Source: Chitinophaga sp. SYP-B3965 (GTDB lineage: Bacteria > Bacteroidota > Bacteroidia > Chitinophagales > Chitinophagaceae). Taken from it: a stretch of DNA of 64,000 bases. The DNA lies in assembly GCF_009647655.1 (NCBI RefSeq), contig NZ_WJFD01000003.1, forward strand, positions 782,661 to 846,660, in the 5' to 3' direction. Below, piece after piece: positions 9,000 through 18,066 of this stretch. The position numbers were made by a program, and so were the translations under genes. Under the pieces are notes generated by a model. That model made no database searches, was not told the DNA's origin, and was given only the letters and a program-made list of their open reading frames with translations. Numbering within the stretch: position 1 is the first letter of the stretch; every line of letters begins with the position of its first letter.

Positions 9000-9770
9000 T
9001 CAGAAGCTCCATTCGTCTTCCAGTTTTTTCTTGAGGCGGTAATCAGTCAGATCAAATTGCACCGGAACGATAGACGTGTAACCATTTTCCAATGCCCACA
9101 CATCCGTATCTTCTCCTGTATCCTGGTTTTTGAATTCACCCGTGAGCCAGTAGTATTTTTTACCGGTAGGATCACGGCGTTCATCAAATTCCTCCACCCA
9201 TTTGGCATTGGCCTGGCGGCTCATGCGGATACCTTTGTAGATATGCGCTTCCACATCCGGGACATTTACATTGAAAAGCGTGTGTGGCGGCAGATCTGTT
9301 TCTAACATTTTCTTTGTCACGGCATGCGCTACTTTTCCGCAGGTGCTCATATCTGCGTCATAAGAATAATTCAGGAAGGAGAACCCTACAGAGGGAATTC
9401 CTTCTATCGCTGCTTCCATGGCGGCAGACATGGTGCCGGAATAAATAATGTTGATAGAATGATTGGCGCCGTGGTTGATCCCGCTCACACAAATATCCGG
9501 TGTACGCGTTAAGATCTTATCCCTGGCCAGTTTCACACAGTCCACCGGAGTACCGGAACAGGTCCATGCTTCAATTCCATCAAAGATCTTCACTTCGCTC
9601 AGGCGTAAAGGAAAACCCAGTGTAATAGCATGCCCTTTCCCCGATTGCGGGCTATCCGGCGCTACCACTACCACTTTGCCCAACATCTGCACAGCTTCGA
9701 TCAGTGTACGTATGCCCGGCGACGTTATGCCGTCGTCATTTGTAACCAGTATGAGCTTTTCTTCCTTCAC
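9000..9770 (-). CDS. surE: 5'/3'-nucleotidase SurE
   Basis: A 256-residue protein with the SurE metal-binding signature LVTNDDG (D12, D13) and downstream family blocks VVAPDSPQSGKGHAIT, TCSGTPVDCVKLA and VSGINHGANHSINIIYSGTMSAAMEA. It dephosphorylates nucleoside 5'- and 3'-monophosphates and short polyphosphates and is a cytosolic, metal-dependent enzyme. The start codon is GTG at 9768-9770. A -7-like box (TAAATTTG on the minus strand, 9788-9795) lies 17 bp upstream without a clear -33 partner. It is the first gene of the operon with a small membrane protein and lpxB. Confidence 0.96.
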   Translation of the reverse strand: MKEEKLILVTNDDGITSPGIRTLIEAVQMLGKVVVVAPDSPQSGKGHAITLGFPLRLSEVKIFDGIEAWTCSGTPVDCVKLARDKILTRTPDICVSGINHGANHSINIIYSGTMSAAMEAAIEGIPSVGFSFLNYSYDADMSTCGKVAHAVTKKMLETDLPPHTLFNVNVPDVEAHIYKGIRMSRQANAKWVEEFDERRDPTGKKYYWLTGEFKNQDTGEDTDVWALENGYTSIVPVQFDLTDYRLKKKLEDEWSF

Positions 9771-9806
9771 CTTTTTACTTTTATCAGCAAATTTACAATT
9801 CCTCTT

Positions 9807-10589
9807 TTACAGATCCGATTTCTTAATTTTTCTCCAGGAGAGGAAATTAAACAACGCTATATAGGCAAGAGCAATGAGTACGTAAGTACTATTCGATGGC
9901 GGAGGATTACCCTGATCCACCAGCTTGCGTGCAAAATTGGACAATCCGGGTATCAGCCTGTCTGTACTTTCCAGTGGAAGGAATGCACCCAGATGGCGTA
10001 CTACTTTATAATCCAGCAGCCCGGCAACAACAAATTCGCCTATATATGCATACATCACATAAAGGGCAATAGCAATACCAGCCCTTTTCATATATACACC
10101 CAGGAAGAAAGCCAGCGAGAGATAAGCTAAACTTTGTACGAAGGCGTAGAAAATATAAACGATATTTTCTGTAGCTTCTCCTGTTCCGTTCTTTAACCCA
10201 AAGATAAATGCCGTCACGACTATCAGCAAAGTAATGAACAGTGTAGTGGTGATCAGTACCCCAAACTTTGCAGTAATATATTGATCCCGGCTCCAGCCAT
10301 CAATGATGTTCTGGCGAACCGTGCGGAAGTTATTTTCATTGGTCAGGAAGATGATCAGCATAACGCCCATAATAGGTGTAACTATACTGGTCGCCCACGC
10401 AACGGTATCCCATACTCTTGGAAAAGCAAAAGGAGAACCCAGTAATAAGCTCACCTGCTTCGTTTGACTAACGAAACTTTCAATAGCCATATTTAACAGG
10501 GGCACTGCAACAAAAAATAAGATGATGAGTATCCAGAAAGTGCGGTAGGCCTTCACCTTCATCCACTCTATATTCAGTAATTGTATCAT
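9807..10589 (-). CDS. ABC transporter permease (ABC-2 type)
   Basis: A 260-residue protein with about six membrane segments (e.g. FWILIILFFVAVPLLNMAI, SIVTPIMGVMLIIFLT, VLITTTLFITLLIVVTAFIF, SLAYLSLAFFLGVYM). The N-terminal IEWMKVKAYRTFW is typical of ABC-2-like permeases of the lantibiotic-immunity or drug-export type. It starts 8 bp after the stop of the ATP-binding protein gene, so the two form one transporter. The substrate is unknown. A short, lysine-rich C-terminus (SWRKIKKSDL) follows the last helix. Confidence 0.88.
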   Translation of the reverse strand: MIQLLNIEWMKVKAYRTFWILIILFFVAVPLLNMAIESFVSQTKQVSLLLGSPFAFPRVWDTVAWATSIVTPIMGVMLIIFLTNENNFRTVRQNIIDGWSRDQYITAKFGVLITTTLFITLLIVVTAFIFGLKNGTGEATENIVYIFYAFVQSLAYLSLAFFLGVYMKRAGIAIALYVMYAYIGEFVVAGLLDYKVVRHLGAFLPLESTDRLIPGLSNFARKLVDQGNPPPSNSTYVLIALAYIALFNFLSWRKIKKSDL

Positions 10590-10597
10590 GATGATGA

Positions 10598-11494
10598 TTA
10601 GTTATTGGTTAATTCCATGAAGCGGGCTTCCAGGCTCTTCCGTTTGGTGGTAAGATAATTCAGCGTAACGCCCTGTTCAAAGCAATGTTTATTGATCTGC
10701 TCAGCCGTTTTGCTCTCTGTAAACATCACCTGGAAACTGCCGTTGTGCCGGCGGACGGATTTAACACCAGGCAGTGCGTTCAACACACTTTCCAGTTTGG
10801 GAAGGTCTGCCGCAGAAATCTCCACCATGTCTTCATCAGCCAATACTTCATCTACATGGCCTGTAGTGATCAGCTCTCCTCTCTTTAAGATCGCTACGTG
10901 GTTACATACTTTCTCTACTTCATCCAGCATATGGCTGGCCATGATCACCGTAGTACCCGATTCTCCCAACTGACGGATCAGGTCCCTGATCTCTGCAATA
11001 CCGGAAGGGTCCAGTCCATTGGTAGGTTCATCCAGTAACAGCACCTCGGGTTTTCCCAGTATGGCATTGGCTATCGCGAGCCTTTGCTTCATACCCAGAG
11101 AGAAAGTACTAAACTTGGAATCCTTCCTTTCCCATAAATTAGCCAGCTTCAGCACACGTTCAATATCATCTGCACCGCGACCTTTAATAGCCGCCGTGAT
11201 CTGCAGATTCCTTACCGCCGAATAATAATGATAGAAGTTAGGGGTCTCCAGCAAAGTGCCGATCCGCTTGCGGTGATCGTTATCTGAGGGCTGACCAAAC
11301 CAGCTGTAGGTGCCGGAATTGGCTTTCAGAACATCCATAACGATGCCCAATAAGGTGGTCTTGCCACTGCCATTAGGCCCCAGGATGCCAAAAACACTGC
11401 CCGCAGGCACATCAAAAGAAACACCTTTTAATGCCTGGATAGCGCCATAGTTCTTGTAGATCTGGTGCAGGGATAGAATGTGCGTATTTTCCAA
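10598..11494 (-). CDS. ABC transporter ATP-binding protein
   Basis: A 298-residue ATPase with Walker A GPNGSGKTT, signature FSLGMKQRLAIA, Walker B VLLLDEPTNGLDP and the H-loop MASHML. The C-terminal extension after about residue 215 is of the kind seen in CcmA/BcrA-type exporters. The start is TTG at 11492-11494: a TAA lies three codons upstream in frame and the conserved N-terminus (HILSLHQIYKNYG) begins right away, so no ATG alternative exists. It pairs with the ABC-2 permease immediately downstream. What it exports cannot be inferred. Confidence 0.92.
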   Translation of the reverse strand: MENTHILSLHQIYKNYGAIQALKGVSFDVPAGSVFGILGPNGSGKTTLLGIVMDVLKANSGTYSWFGQPSDNDHRKRIGTLLETPNFYHYYSAVRNLQITAAIKGRGADDIERVLKLANLWERKDSKFSTFSLGMKQRLAIANAILGKPEVLLLDEPTNGLDPSGIAEIRDLIRQLGESGTTVIMASHMLDEVEKVCNHVAILKRGELITTGHVDEVLADEDMVEISAADLPKLESVLNALPGVKSVRRHNGSFQVMFTESKTAEQINKHCFEQGVTLNYLTTKRKSLEARFMELTNN

Positions 11495-11527
11495 ATTGAC
11501 TTATATTATGATTAATGCAATATATAA

Positions 11528-13927
11528 CTAATTCCTGAGTGGTTTGCCTGTTTTAAGCATGCTTTGTAATCTTTCCAGGGTTTTGCGCTCTCCGCAAAGG
11601 CTTAGGAAAGCCTCCCTTTCAAGGTCCAGCAAGTATTGTTCACTCACAAGTGAAGCTTCTGTTAAATCTCCGCCACACATTACATAAGCCAGTTTCTGGG
11701 CAATCTTCACATCGTATTCTGAGATGTAATTGCCCGTTTTCATACCATTGATACCAGCCAGCATAGCGCCCAGGGCAGAACGGCCCAGCACCTTGATGTC
11801 TGTTCTTTCAATGGGACGGGTATATCCGGCATCTGCCAGTTCGATGGCTTTTTCTTTAGCATCTGCAATTACGCGGCTGAGGTTCAGGCTCACACTGTCT
11901 ATCCCTTCCCGCAATATTCCCAGCTCAATAGCCTCCTGCGCAGAAGTTGCTACCCTGGCCTGGCCTATCAGCAGGAACTTATCCTGGAGGATGGGATTTT
12001 CTACCTGTCCTTCCCTGTATTCGTCTGAAGCACGTAAAGTCATTTCTTTGGTGCCACCGCCGCCGGGGATCAGGCCCACGCCTAATTCCACCAGGCCGAT
12101 ATAAGTTTCCGCAGCTGCCTGTACTTTATCTGCGTGCATGCTCATTTCGCAACCACCCCCTAAAGTAAGGCCGTGAGGCGCTACCACCACAGGAATGGAA
12201 GAATAACGGATACGCATAGTGCTTTTCTGGAAAAGGCGGATGGCCATATCCAGTTCATCGTATTCCTGTTCCGCCGCCAGCATGAAGATCATACCCACAT
12301 TGGCGCCTGCGGAGAAATTCGTACCGTCGTTACCCACTACCAGTCCGCGGAAATCTTTCTCTGCGCGGTCGATGGCTTTATGTAATCCTTCCAGCACTTC
12401 TCCCCCGATGGAATTCATTTTCGTTTTCCATTCAATGTTCAGGATGCCATCGCCCAGGTCATACAGATTGCAGGCGCTGTTCTTCCAAACAACATTACCG
12501 GCGTAGTTTTCCAGGATGATGAAGTTATCCGTACCGGGAATTTGCTTGTAGCCTTTGGAGGCCAGATCGTAATAATATTTTTTGCCGTTCTCTATCTTAT
12601 AGAATTGCTTCACTCCGGCTGCCAGCATCTCTCCTACCCAGGGCGCTACCGTAAGTCCTTTATCCGTCACCGCTTTTGCGCCGGCTTCCACACCCAAGAG
12701 GTCCCAGGTTTCAAATGCCCCGATCTCCCAGCCGAAACCAGCTTTCATGGCATCGTCCACTTTGTAGATGTCATCAGCTATTTCAGGAACGCGGTTGGAA
12801 ATATAAGAGAACAGGTGTGCATGGAAAAGCTGGTAGAATTGCCCTGCTTTATCTGATGCACCTGCTAATACTTTGATCCGTTGTTTGAGGTCTTCAATGG
12901 GTTTGGCCGCTTCAATACTGGCAAACTTTGTCTTTTGCCGGGGACCGTATTCCATCGTCTGAAGGTTCAGGGTAAGGATCTCCTTCCCGCCTTCACCTTT
13001 TGTTTTCTTGTAAAAACCCTGTCCGGTCTTATCGCCCAGCCAGTTGTTCTCCACTACCTTTGCCAGGAATGGCGGGATCTCCATGATCTTGCGCGCTTCG
13101 TCATTCGGACAATTATCCGCTACACCTTTGGCTACCTTCACGAGGGTATCTATGCCCACCACATCCGCTGTGCGGAAAGTGGCAGATTTCGGTCTGCCTA
13201 TCACAGGGCCTGTCAATGTATCCACTTCATCTATCCCCAATCCCATTTCCTCCATGATGTGGAAAATGGCCATGATGGAGAATACACCTACGCGGTTAGC
13301 AATGAAAGCGGGAGTGTCCTTACATAGCACTGTGGTCTTACCGAGATACAGATCACCATAATGTAGCAGAAAATCCACAATAGCGGGGTCTGTATGGGGA
13401 GTGGGTATAATTTCCAGCAAACGCAGGTAACGCGGAGGGTTGAAGAAGTGTGTACCGCAGAAATGCTTTTTAAAATCTTCGCTCCGGCCTTCTGCCATCA
13501 GGTGAATGGGAATACCGGATGTATTGGATGTGATCAGGGTGCCGGGTTTCCGGAATTGTTCCACCTGTTCAAATACTTTCTTCTTGATGTCCAGGTTCTC
13601 TACCACTACTTCTATCACCCAATCACAATCCGCGATGCCCTTCATGTTATCCGTAAAGTTGCCCGTATTAATAAGGTGAGCAGCAGATTTAGTAAAAAGC
13701 GGGGAAGGGTTGGATTTGATGGCAGCCTGCAATGCCTCATTCACGATCCGGTTCTTCACGGCCGGATGCTCTACTGTTAATCCTTTGGCCTTTTCAACGT
13801 CGTTGGGTTCTTTCGGTGCTATGTCCAGCAACAATACTTTTACACCTATACCAGCAAAATGACAGGCAATCCGGGAGCCCATCACACCGGAACCGAGCAC
13901 AGCTATTTTATTGATCCTTCTTTGCAT
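11528..13927 (-). CDS. 3-hydroxyacyl-CoA dehydrogenase / enoyl-CoA hydratase fusion (FadJ/FadN-like)
   Basis: A 799-residue bifunctional beta-oxidation enzyme. The N-terminal NAD-binding 3-hydroxyacyl-CoA dehydrogenase begins with KIAVLGSGVMGSRIACHFAG; a second dehydrogenase domain follows, and the C-terminal part is a crotonase (GTNFSAGANVGMIF, GLTLGGGCEMSMHAD). This order (dehydrogenase first, hydratase last) is the reverse of E. coli FadB and matches Bacillus FadN. It oxidises acyl-CoA chains in the cytosol. I chose the ATG at 13927; an upstream ATG at 13999 would add 24 low-complexity residues and reach into the divergent promoter region. No thiolase or acyl-CoA dehydrogenase gene is adjacent. 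Confidence 0.93.
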   Translation of the reverse strand: MQRRINKIAVLGSGVMGSRIACHFAGIGVKVLLLDIAPKEPNDVEKAKGLTVEHPAVKNRIVNEALQAAIKSNPSPLFTKSAAHLINTGNFTDNMKGIADCDWVIEVVVENLDIKKKVFEQVEQFRKPGTLITSNTSGIPIHLMAEGRSEDFKKHFCGTHFFNPPRYLRLLEIIPTPHTDPAIVDFLLHYGDLYLGKTTVLCKDTPAFIANRVGVFSIMAIFHIMEEMGLGIDEVDTLTGPVIGRPKSATFRTADVVGIDTLVKVAKGVADNCPNDEARKIMEIPPFLAKVVENNWLGDKTGQGFYKKTKGEGGKEILTLNLQTMEYGPRQKTKFASIEAAKPIEDLKQRIKVLAGASDKAGQFYQLFHAHLFSYISNRVPEIADDIYKVDDAMKAGFGWEIGAFETWDLLGVEAGAKAVTDKGLTVAPWVGEMLAAGVKQFYKIENGKKYYYDLASKGYKQIPGTDNFIILENYAGNVVWKNSACNLYDLGDGILNIEWKTKMNSIGGEVLEGLHKAIDRAEKDFRGLVVGNDGTNFSAGANVGMIFMLAAEQEYDELDMAIRLFQKSTMRIRYSSIPVVVAPHGLTLGGGCEMSMHADKVQAAAETYIGLVELGVGLIPGGGGTKEMTLRASDEYREGQVENPILQDKFLLIGQARVATSAQEAIELGILREGIDSVSLNLSRVIADAKEKAIELADAGYTRPIERTDIKVLGRSALGAMLAGINGMKTGNYISEYDVKIAQKLAYVMCGGDLTEASLVSEQYLLDLEREAFLSLCGERKTLERLQSMLKTGKPLRN

Positions 13928-14013
13928 GTTAACCAGCTTTTGATCATTGAATTTAGCATTTTTTGCGTTGGTACGATGGAAGGAATGAAAAAAGAACACG
14001 ATATTTAACGATT

Positions 14014-14577
14014 ATGACAAGGAAAAGTAAACCTATGAAAACAGCCGAAAAGCCGGCAGCAGGCAAAGAATTAAATAAAAGAAAAATCTTACAGGGGCTT
14101 GCCCCCGCAGTATCCCTACTATGGCTTGCGTGGAGTTTTCGGCTCACCGAACTCACCTTTGTATCTACCAAAGTTATCTTTTTCATGATGGCCGGCAGCG
14201 GTTCAATTACCATTCTTGTGATCCTCTTAGTGAGACAGCGAAGAAAAATACGCCTGTGGTCTGCTTCTATGATCCTGTATTTCCTGATCGGCACAGCAAT
14301 GCTCTATTCCATTTTCGCCCACATCAACTATTATGGCCCGCACACGGATATTAAAACGGTATCGTTACCCATGCTGGAAAGAGGTACAAAAAATATCCGC
14401 CATAGTAGTTGCAGAGATACTCCTTATGGAGTAGTGGTCTACAATGATATTAAGCGGGAGATCAGATTTAAATGCGAGGATAAAGAATTATCCGCTAAAG
14501 CAAGGATGATAGCATTACAGGTAGAGAAAGGACCCCTGGGATACTATATTTATACCAAAAAAGATCTTATTTATTAA
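14014..14577 (+). CDS. membrane protein of unknown function
   Basis: A 187-residue protein from the ATG at 14014; an alternative ATG lies at 14035, and an earlier start at 13963 is less likely because it would reach toward the divergent dehydrogenase gene. A basic N-terminus (TRKSKPMKTAEKPAAGKELNKRK) precedes three membrane helices (LAPAVSLLWLAWSF, VIFFMMAGSGSITILVILLV, MILYFLIGTAMLYSIFA) and a soluble C-terminal tail of about 80 residues. I recognise no family. It is divergent from the beta-oxidation gene and convergent with metG. Confidence 0.65.
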   Translation: MTRKSKPMKTAEKPAAGKELNKRKILQGLAPAVSLLWLAWSFRLTELTFVSTKVIFFMMAGSGSITILVILLVRQRRKIRLWSASMILYFLIGTAMLYSIFAHINYYGPHTDIKTVSLPMLERGTKNIRHSSCRDTPYGVVVYNDIKREIRFKCEDKELSAKARMIALQVEKGPLGYYIYTKKDLIY

Positions 14578-14594
14578 TTTCTCTTTTCTATATA

Positions 14595-14637
14595 AAAAAG
14601 GCGCTCCGGCAGGAACCGGAACGCCTTATATTTTCAA
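14595..14637 (+). terminator. intrinsic terminator between the membrane protein gene and metG
   Basis: The stem AAGGCG-C-TCCGG / CCGGA-A-CGCCTT has a 6-nt loop, an A-run before it and T-rich sequence after it. It probably works in both directions for the convergent pair. Confidence 0.75.
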
Positions 14638-14648
14638 TATAGAAATAA

Positions 14649-16736
14649 TCAACTCACACCACTTCCCGGTGCCACCGCATCATCAGGGTTCACAAAAACC
14701 AAACGCCCGTCTTTATCTTCTGCCATGAGGATCATCCCCTGGCTTTCAATCCCTTTCATCTTCCGAGGAGCCAGGTTAGCCACCAGCGTTACCTGTTTCC
14801 CTACAATATCTTCCGGTTTAAAATGCATGGCAATACCGGAAACCACCGTACGTGTTTCCGTACCAAGGTCTACCGTGAGTTTCAGTAACTTATCTGCTTT
14901 CGCTACTTTCTCTGCCGCAGTGATGGTACCCACTCTGAGATCCAGTTTCGCGAAATCATCATATTGAATTTCTGCTTTTGCTTCTTTTACCGGGGGAGCG
15001 ACTACCGGAGCAGCAGCAGCTTGTGCAGCAGCAGACTGCTGTAATCCTGCATGTAATTTTTCTACCTGTGCTTTCACCTGGTCATCTTCCACTTTCTTAA
15101 ACAGCAATTCAGGCGGACGGAGAGAATAACCCACACTCACCAGTTTCATGCTACCCGCATTCTCCCATTCCAGCATCTTTTCCACCACTTTTAGCATATG
15201 GCAGATCTTCTTTGCTGTGAAAGGCAGGAACGGATTGATAAATATGGCCAGATTAGCTGTTAATTGCAGGCAAACGTGCAGGCAATTATCAATAACTTCC
15301 TGATTTTGTGCTTGTAATTCAGGCGTTTTAGCCAGGATCCAGGGTTGTTTTTCCTGGAGATAACGATTCCCTTCCCGCGCCACATTCATCACTTCATTCA
15401 ATGCATCCCGGAAACGGTAGTTCTCGATGGAATCGGAGATCTTCGTTTTCGCTTCCTGCAACATCGTAAAGATGGCATCATCTGCCGCATCTTTTACGCC
15501 GGCATGCATAACGGGAACTTTCCCGCCGCAGAGCTTGTGCATCAGCACCATGGTGCGGTTCACGAAGTTGCCGAGGTTAGCTACCAGTTCATTGTTATTA
15601 CGATCCTGGAAATCCTTCCAGGTAAAGTCGTTGTCTTTTGTTTCCGGTGCGGTGGCGCAAAGCACATACCGCAGGATATCCTGCTGATCAGGGAAATCCT
15701 TGATATAATCATGTACCCAAACTGCCCAGTTACGGGAGGTGGATACTTTTTCTCCTTCAATGTTCAGGAATTCATTGGCAGGAACATTGTCCGGCACCAC
15801 AAATCCGCCGTGCGCCTTGAGCATAGCGGGGAAAATGATACAGTGGAACACAATGTTATCCTTTCCGATAAAATGTACCAGGCGGGTATCTTCCTTACAC
15901 CAGTAATCAGCCCATTGGTCTGTTAATTCCTTGGTGGCGGAGATGTAACCGATAGGTGCATCAAACCATACATATAATACTTTCCCTTCTGCATCCTTCA
16001 ATGGCACTTTGATGCCCCAGTTACTGTCACGCGTCATGGCCCTGCTGTGCAGGCCGCTATCCAGCCAGCTTTTACATTGACCGTACACATTATTCTTCCA
16101 TTCCTTATGTCCTTCAATGATGTATTCTTTCAGCCAGGGTTCATAATTTTGGAGCGGCATGTACCAGTGTTTGGTTTTCTTTTTCACGGGCACAGCGTCA
16201 CTGAGGGCGGAACGGGGATTGATCAGTTCTTCCGGGCTCAGGGAAGTACCGCAACGTTCACACTGGTCGCCATACGCTTTATCGTTACCGCAATTAGGGC
16301 AGGTGCCGATAATGTAGCGGTCTGCCAGGAACACTTGTTTTATTTCATCAAAGTATTGTTCGGACTCCTTTTCTTCAAAAAGGCCGTCCTTATACATTTT
16401 TAAGAAGAAATCAGCGGCGGTTTCGTGATGTACCTGGTTGGAAGTACGGGAAAATATATCGAAAGAGATGCCCATGGCATCAAAACTTTCCTTGATGATC
16501 TTGTGATATTTATCTACAATGTCCTGTGGGTTTACGTTCTCCTGCATTGCCTTGATGGTAATGGGAACGCCATGTTCATCAGTACCGCAAACGAATTTCA
16601 CGTCTGTTTTTTTGGACCTTAAATACCGTACGTAAATATCAGCCGGCAGGTAACAACCCGCCAGGTGCCCAATGTGAACGGGGCCATTTGCGTAAGGTAA
16701 GGCGGCTGTAACCAGGTATCTGTTAAAATGTTTCAT
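14649..16736 (-). CDS. metG: methionine--tRNA ligase
   Basis: A 695-residue class I aminoacyl-tRNA synthetase. HIGH is at residues 21-24 (PYANGPVHIGHL). A zinc knuckle is present (CPNCGNDKAYGDQCERCG). The KMSKS equivalent reads KVSTS. The C-terminal 110 residues form the EMAP-like tRNA-binding domain (KLDLRVGTITAAEKV), so this is the dimeric, long form. The start at 16736 is chosen because MKHFNRYLVTAALPYANG aligns with the family start; an upstream frame to 16844 would be non-homologous. The leader contains an unusual perfect palindrome, and a good promoter sits at 16812-16845. It is divergent from the LD-carboxypeptidase. Confidence 0.96.
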   Translation of the reverse strand: MKHFNRYLVTAALPYANGPVHIGHLAGCYLPADIYVRYLRSKKTDVKFVCGTDEHGVPITIKAMQENVNPQDIVDKYHKIIKESFDAMGISFDIFSRTSNQVHHETAADFFLKMYKDGLFEEKESEQYFDEIKQVFLADRYIIGTCPNCGNDKAYGDQCERCGTSLSPEELINPRSALSDAVPVKKKTKHWYMPLQNYEPWLKEYIIEGHKEWKNNVYGQCKSWLDSGLHSRAMTRDSNWGIKVPLKDAEGKVLYVWFDAPIGYISATKELTDQWADYWCKEDTRLVHFIGKDNIVFHCIIFPAMLKAHGGFVVPDNVPANEFLNIEGEKVSTSRNWAVWVHDYIKDFPDQQDILRYVLCATAPETKDNDFTWKDFQDRNNNELVANLGNFVNRTMVLMHKLCGGKVPVMHAGVKDAADDAIFTMLQEAKTKISDSIENYRFRDALNEVMNVAREGNRYLQEKQPWILAKTPELQAQNQEVIDNCLHVCLQLTANLAIFINPFLPFTAKKICHMLKVVEKMLEWENAGSMKLVSVGYSLRPPELLFKKVEDDQVKAQVEKLHAGLQQSAAAQAAAAPVVAPPVKEAKAEIQYDDFAKLDLRVGTITAAEKVAKADKLLKLTVDLGTETRTVVSGIAMHFKPEDIVGKQVTLVANLAPRKMKGIESQGMILMAEDKDGRLVFVNPDDAVAPGSGVS

Positions 16737-16769
16737 ATTGCTTATATCCTTCCGGGAATTATCTTTACT

Positions 16770-16810
16770 TTGACCGGGTTTGGTATAGAATTCTATACCG
16801 AAATCGGTCA
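16770..16810. promoter_or_regulatory. long nested inverted repeat in the metG leader
   Basis: A perfect 18-bp palindrome GGTATAGAATTCTATACC (16782-16799) is enclosed by a second inverted repeat, TGACCG (16771-16776) with CGGTCA (16804-16809). It lies between the predicted metG transcription start (about 16806) and the metG ATG, so it would be in the 5' UTR as a hairpin with an AAUU loop. It could alternatively be a protein-binding site. Confidence 0.6.
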
Positions 16811-16811
16811 G

Positions 16812-16845
16812 CAAAGGTAAACTAAAGCGCATTAGAATGATCAAA
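16812..16845 (-). promoter_or_regulatory. metG promoter (TTTG-N22-TACCTTTG)
   Basis: On the minus strand, TTTG (16845-16842) and TACCTTTG (16819-16812) are separated by 22 bp. This is the Bacteroidota -33/-7 pattern with a slightly long spacer. The -33 element lies inside the first codons of the divergent LD-carboxypeptidase gene. Confidence 0.6.
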
Positions 16846-17748
16846 ATTCCCCCCTATCTGAAAAAAGGCGACCTGATTGGTATCACCTGCCCCAGCAGCA
16901 AAATGGAACTCTACGCCGCCGAGTATGCCGCCAGTATTATTGAATCCTGGGGGTTCAACGTACACCTGGGTATCACGGTGGGCACCAGCTTCCATAATTT
17001 CTCCGCACCGGACGAATTGCGACTGGAAGAATTGCAGGACATGATGGACGATAAAGAGATGAAAGCCATCATTTTCGGCCGCGGCGGATACGGTATGATC
17101 TGTATCCTGGACCGGCTGAATTTCTCCCAGTTCCGCAAACATCCCAAATGGCTCTGTGGTTATAGTGATATTACTGCGCTCCATGCGCATCTGTACCAAC
17201 GTCATAACATTGCCAGCATCCATTCCACCATGTGCAGTGGCATCACACTTTCCACCCGGGATAATCCTTATGTAGGAAGCCTGAGGGAAACGCTCATGGG
17301 CAAACGTAATCAATATACCTGCAGTCCTCATGCAATGAACCGGGAAGGTAAGGCCAAAGGCCCCCTCGTTGGCGGAAATCTCTCTCTGCTGGCTAATCTA
17401 TCTGGTTCTGACAGCCAGATAGATACCAAAGGAAAGATCCTGGTGCTGGAAGATATCGGCGAATACCGTTATAACGTAGACCGGATGATGTATAACCTTA
17501 AAAGGGCCGGCTGGCTGGATAAACTGGCAGGCCTGGTGGTCGGTTCTTTCACAGATGCCCGTGAAATGGATACCCCTTTCGGCCAAACGGAATATGAGAT
17601 CATCAATAACATGGTAAAGGAATATGATTATCCCGTATGTTTTAATTTCCCCGTAGGCCATCAGGAACAGAATTACGCCCTCAAACTAGGCGTGGATCAT
17701 GAATTGAAAGTGGGTGGGAAAGAAGTGAAGTTGAAGGCTGTGGAATAA
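16837..17748 (+). CDS. ldcA: LD-carboxypeptidase (muramoyltetrapeptide carboxypeptidase, peptidase S66)
   Basis: A 303-residue S66 peptidase. The N-terminal PPYLKKGDLIGITCPSS, AIIFGRGGYG and the nucleophile region GYSDIT (S110) are diagnostic. The second half carries LVGGNLSLLANLSG, ILVLEDIGE (catalytic Glu) and NFPVGHQEQNYALKLG (catalytic His). It cleaves the L,D bond to D-Ala in cytosolic murein tetrapeptides during cell-wall recycling. The gene is divergent from metG with about 100 bp between starts, and its first codons overlap the metG promoter. A GC-rich hairpin array follows it. Confidence 0.93.
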   Translation: MIKIPPYLKKGDLIGITCPSSKMELYAAEYAASIIESWGFNVHLGITVGTSFHNFSAPDELRLEELQDMMDDKEMKAIIFGRGGYGMICILDRLNFSQFRKHPKWLCGYSDITALHAHLYQRHNIASIHSTMCSGITLSTRDNPYVGSLRETLMGKRNQYTCSPHAMNREGKAKGPLVGGNLSLLANLSGSDSQIDTKGKILVLEDIGEYRYNVDRMMYNLKRAGWLDKLAGLVVGSFTDAREMDTPFGQTEYEIINNMVKEYDYPVCFNFPVGHQEQNYALKLGVDHELKVGGKEVKLKAVE

Positions 17749-17764
17749 ATGATTGTTAACCTTG

Positions 17765-18064
17765 TTGTCCCTGCTGCTGCGCAGCAGGGTTTGGGAGGGG
17801 GATATTTTTTTAAAAGGTTGCCGCAGTTGGCGTTCGCTGCAAAGCAGCATAACAAATTGCCGAAAGCAATATCTTCTAAAGCAAAATATCACCTGAAGCT
17901 GTTGAAGGCAGCAGCTTTCCATAGCAATCACTTAAACCTGCTGCTTCGCAGCATAACAAGCTGCCGAAGACAGTAACCCCCAAAGCAAAAGGACCACCCT
18001 AAAACTGCCTTCGGCAGCACCGCTGCCAAAGCAGGCCCCTTCTAAAAAGCCCGCCGCAGGCGCC
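17765..18064. repeat. array of GCAGC-based hairpins between convergent genes
   Basis: This is about 300 bp without a credible gene. It holds several related hairpins: CCCTGCTGC..GCAGCAGGG (17769-17788, followed by a T-run), CGCTGCAAAGCAGC (about 17835), GCTTCGCAGC (about 17943), CTGCCTTCGGCAG (about 18006) and GCCCGCCGCAGGCGC (about 18050). The phrase GCAGCATAACAAnnTGCCGAA occurs twice, about 100 bp apart, showing a duplicated unit. The first hairpin with its T-run probably terminates ldcA. Confidence 0.55.
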
Positions 18065-18066
18065 TC

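Noticed and set aside
13928..13999. N-terminal extension of the beta-oxidation enzyme
   Set aside because: The 24 extra residues are low-complexity and non-homologous, and would overlap the promoter of the divergent gene; the NAD-binding motif begins right after the ATG at 13927.
14649..16736. KVSTS instead of KMSKS in methionyl-tRNA synthetase as a sign of inactivation
   Set aside because: This variant is common in the long bacterial form and all other motifs are intact.
17749..17976. 75-residue frame after ldcA
   Set aside because: Its start overlaps the ldcA stop region and it runs through the GCAGC hairpins; composition reflects the repeat rather than a protein.
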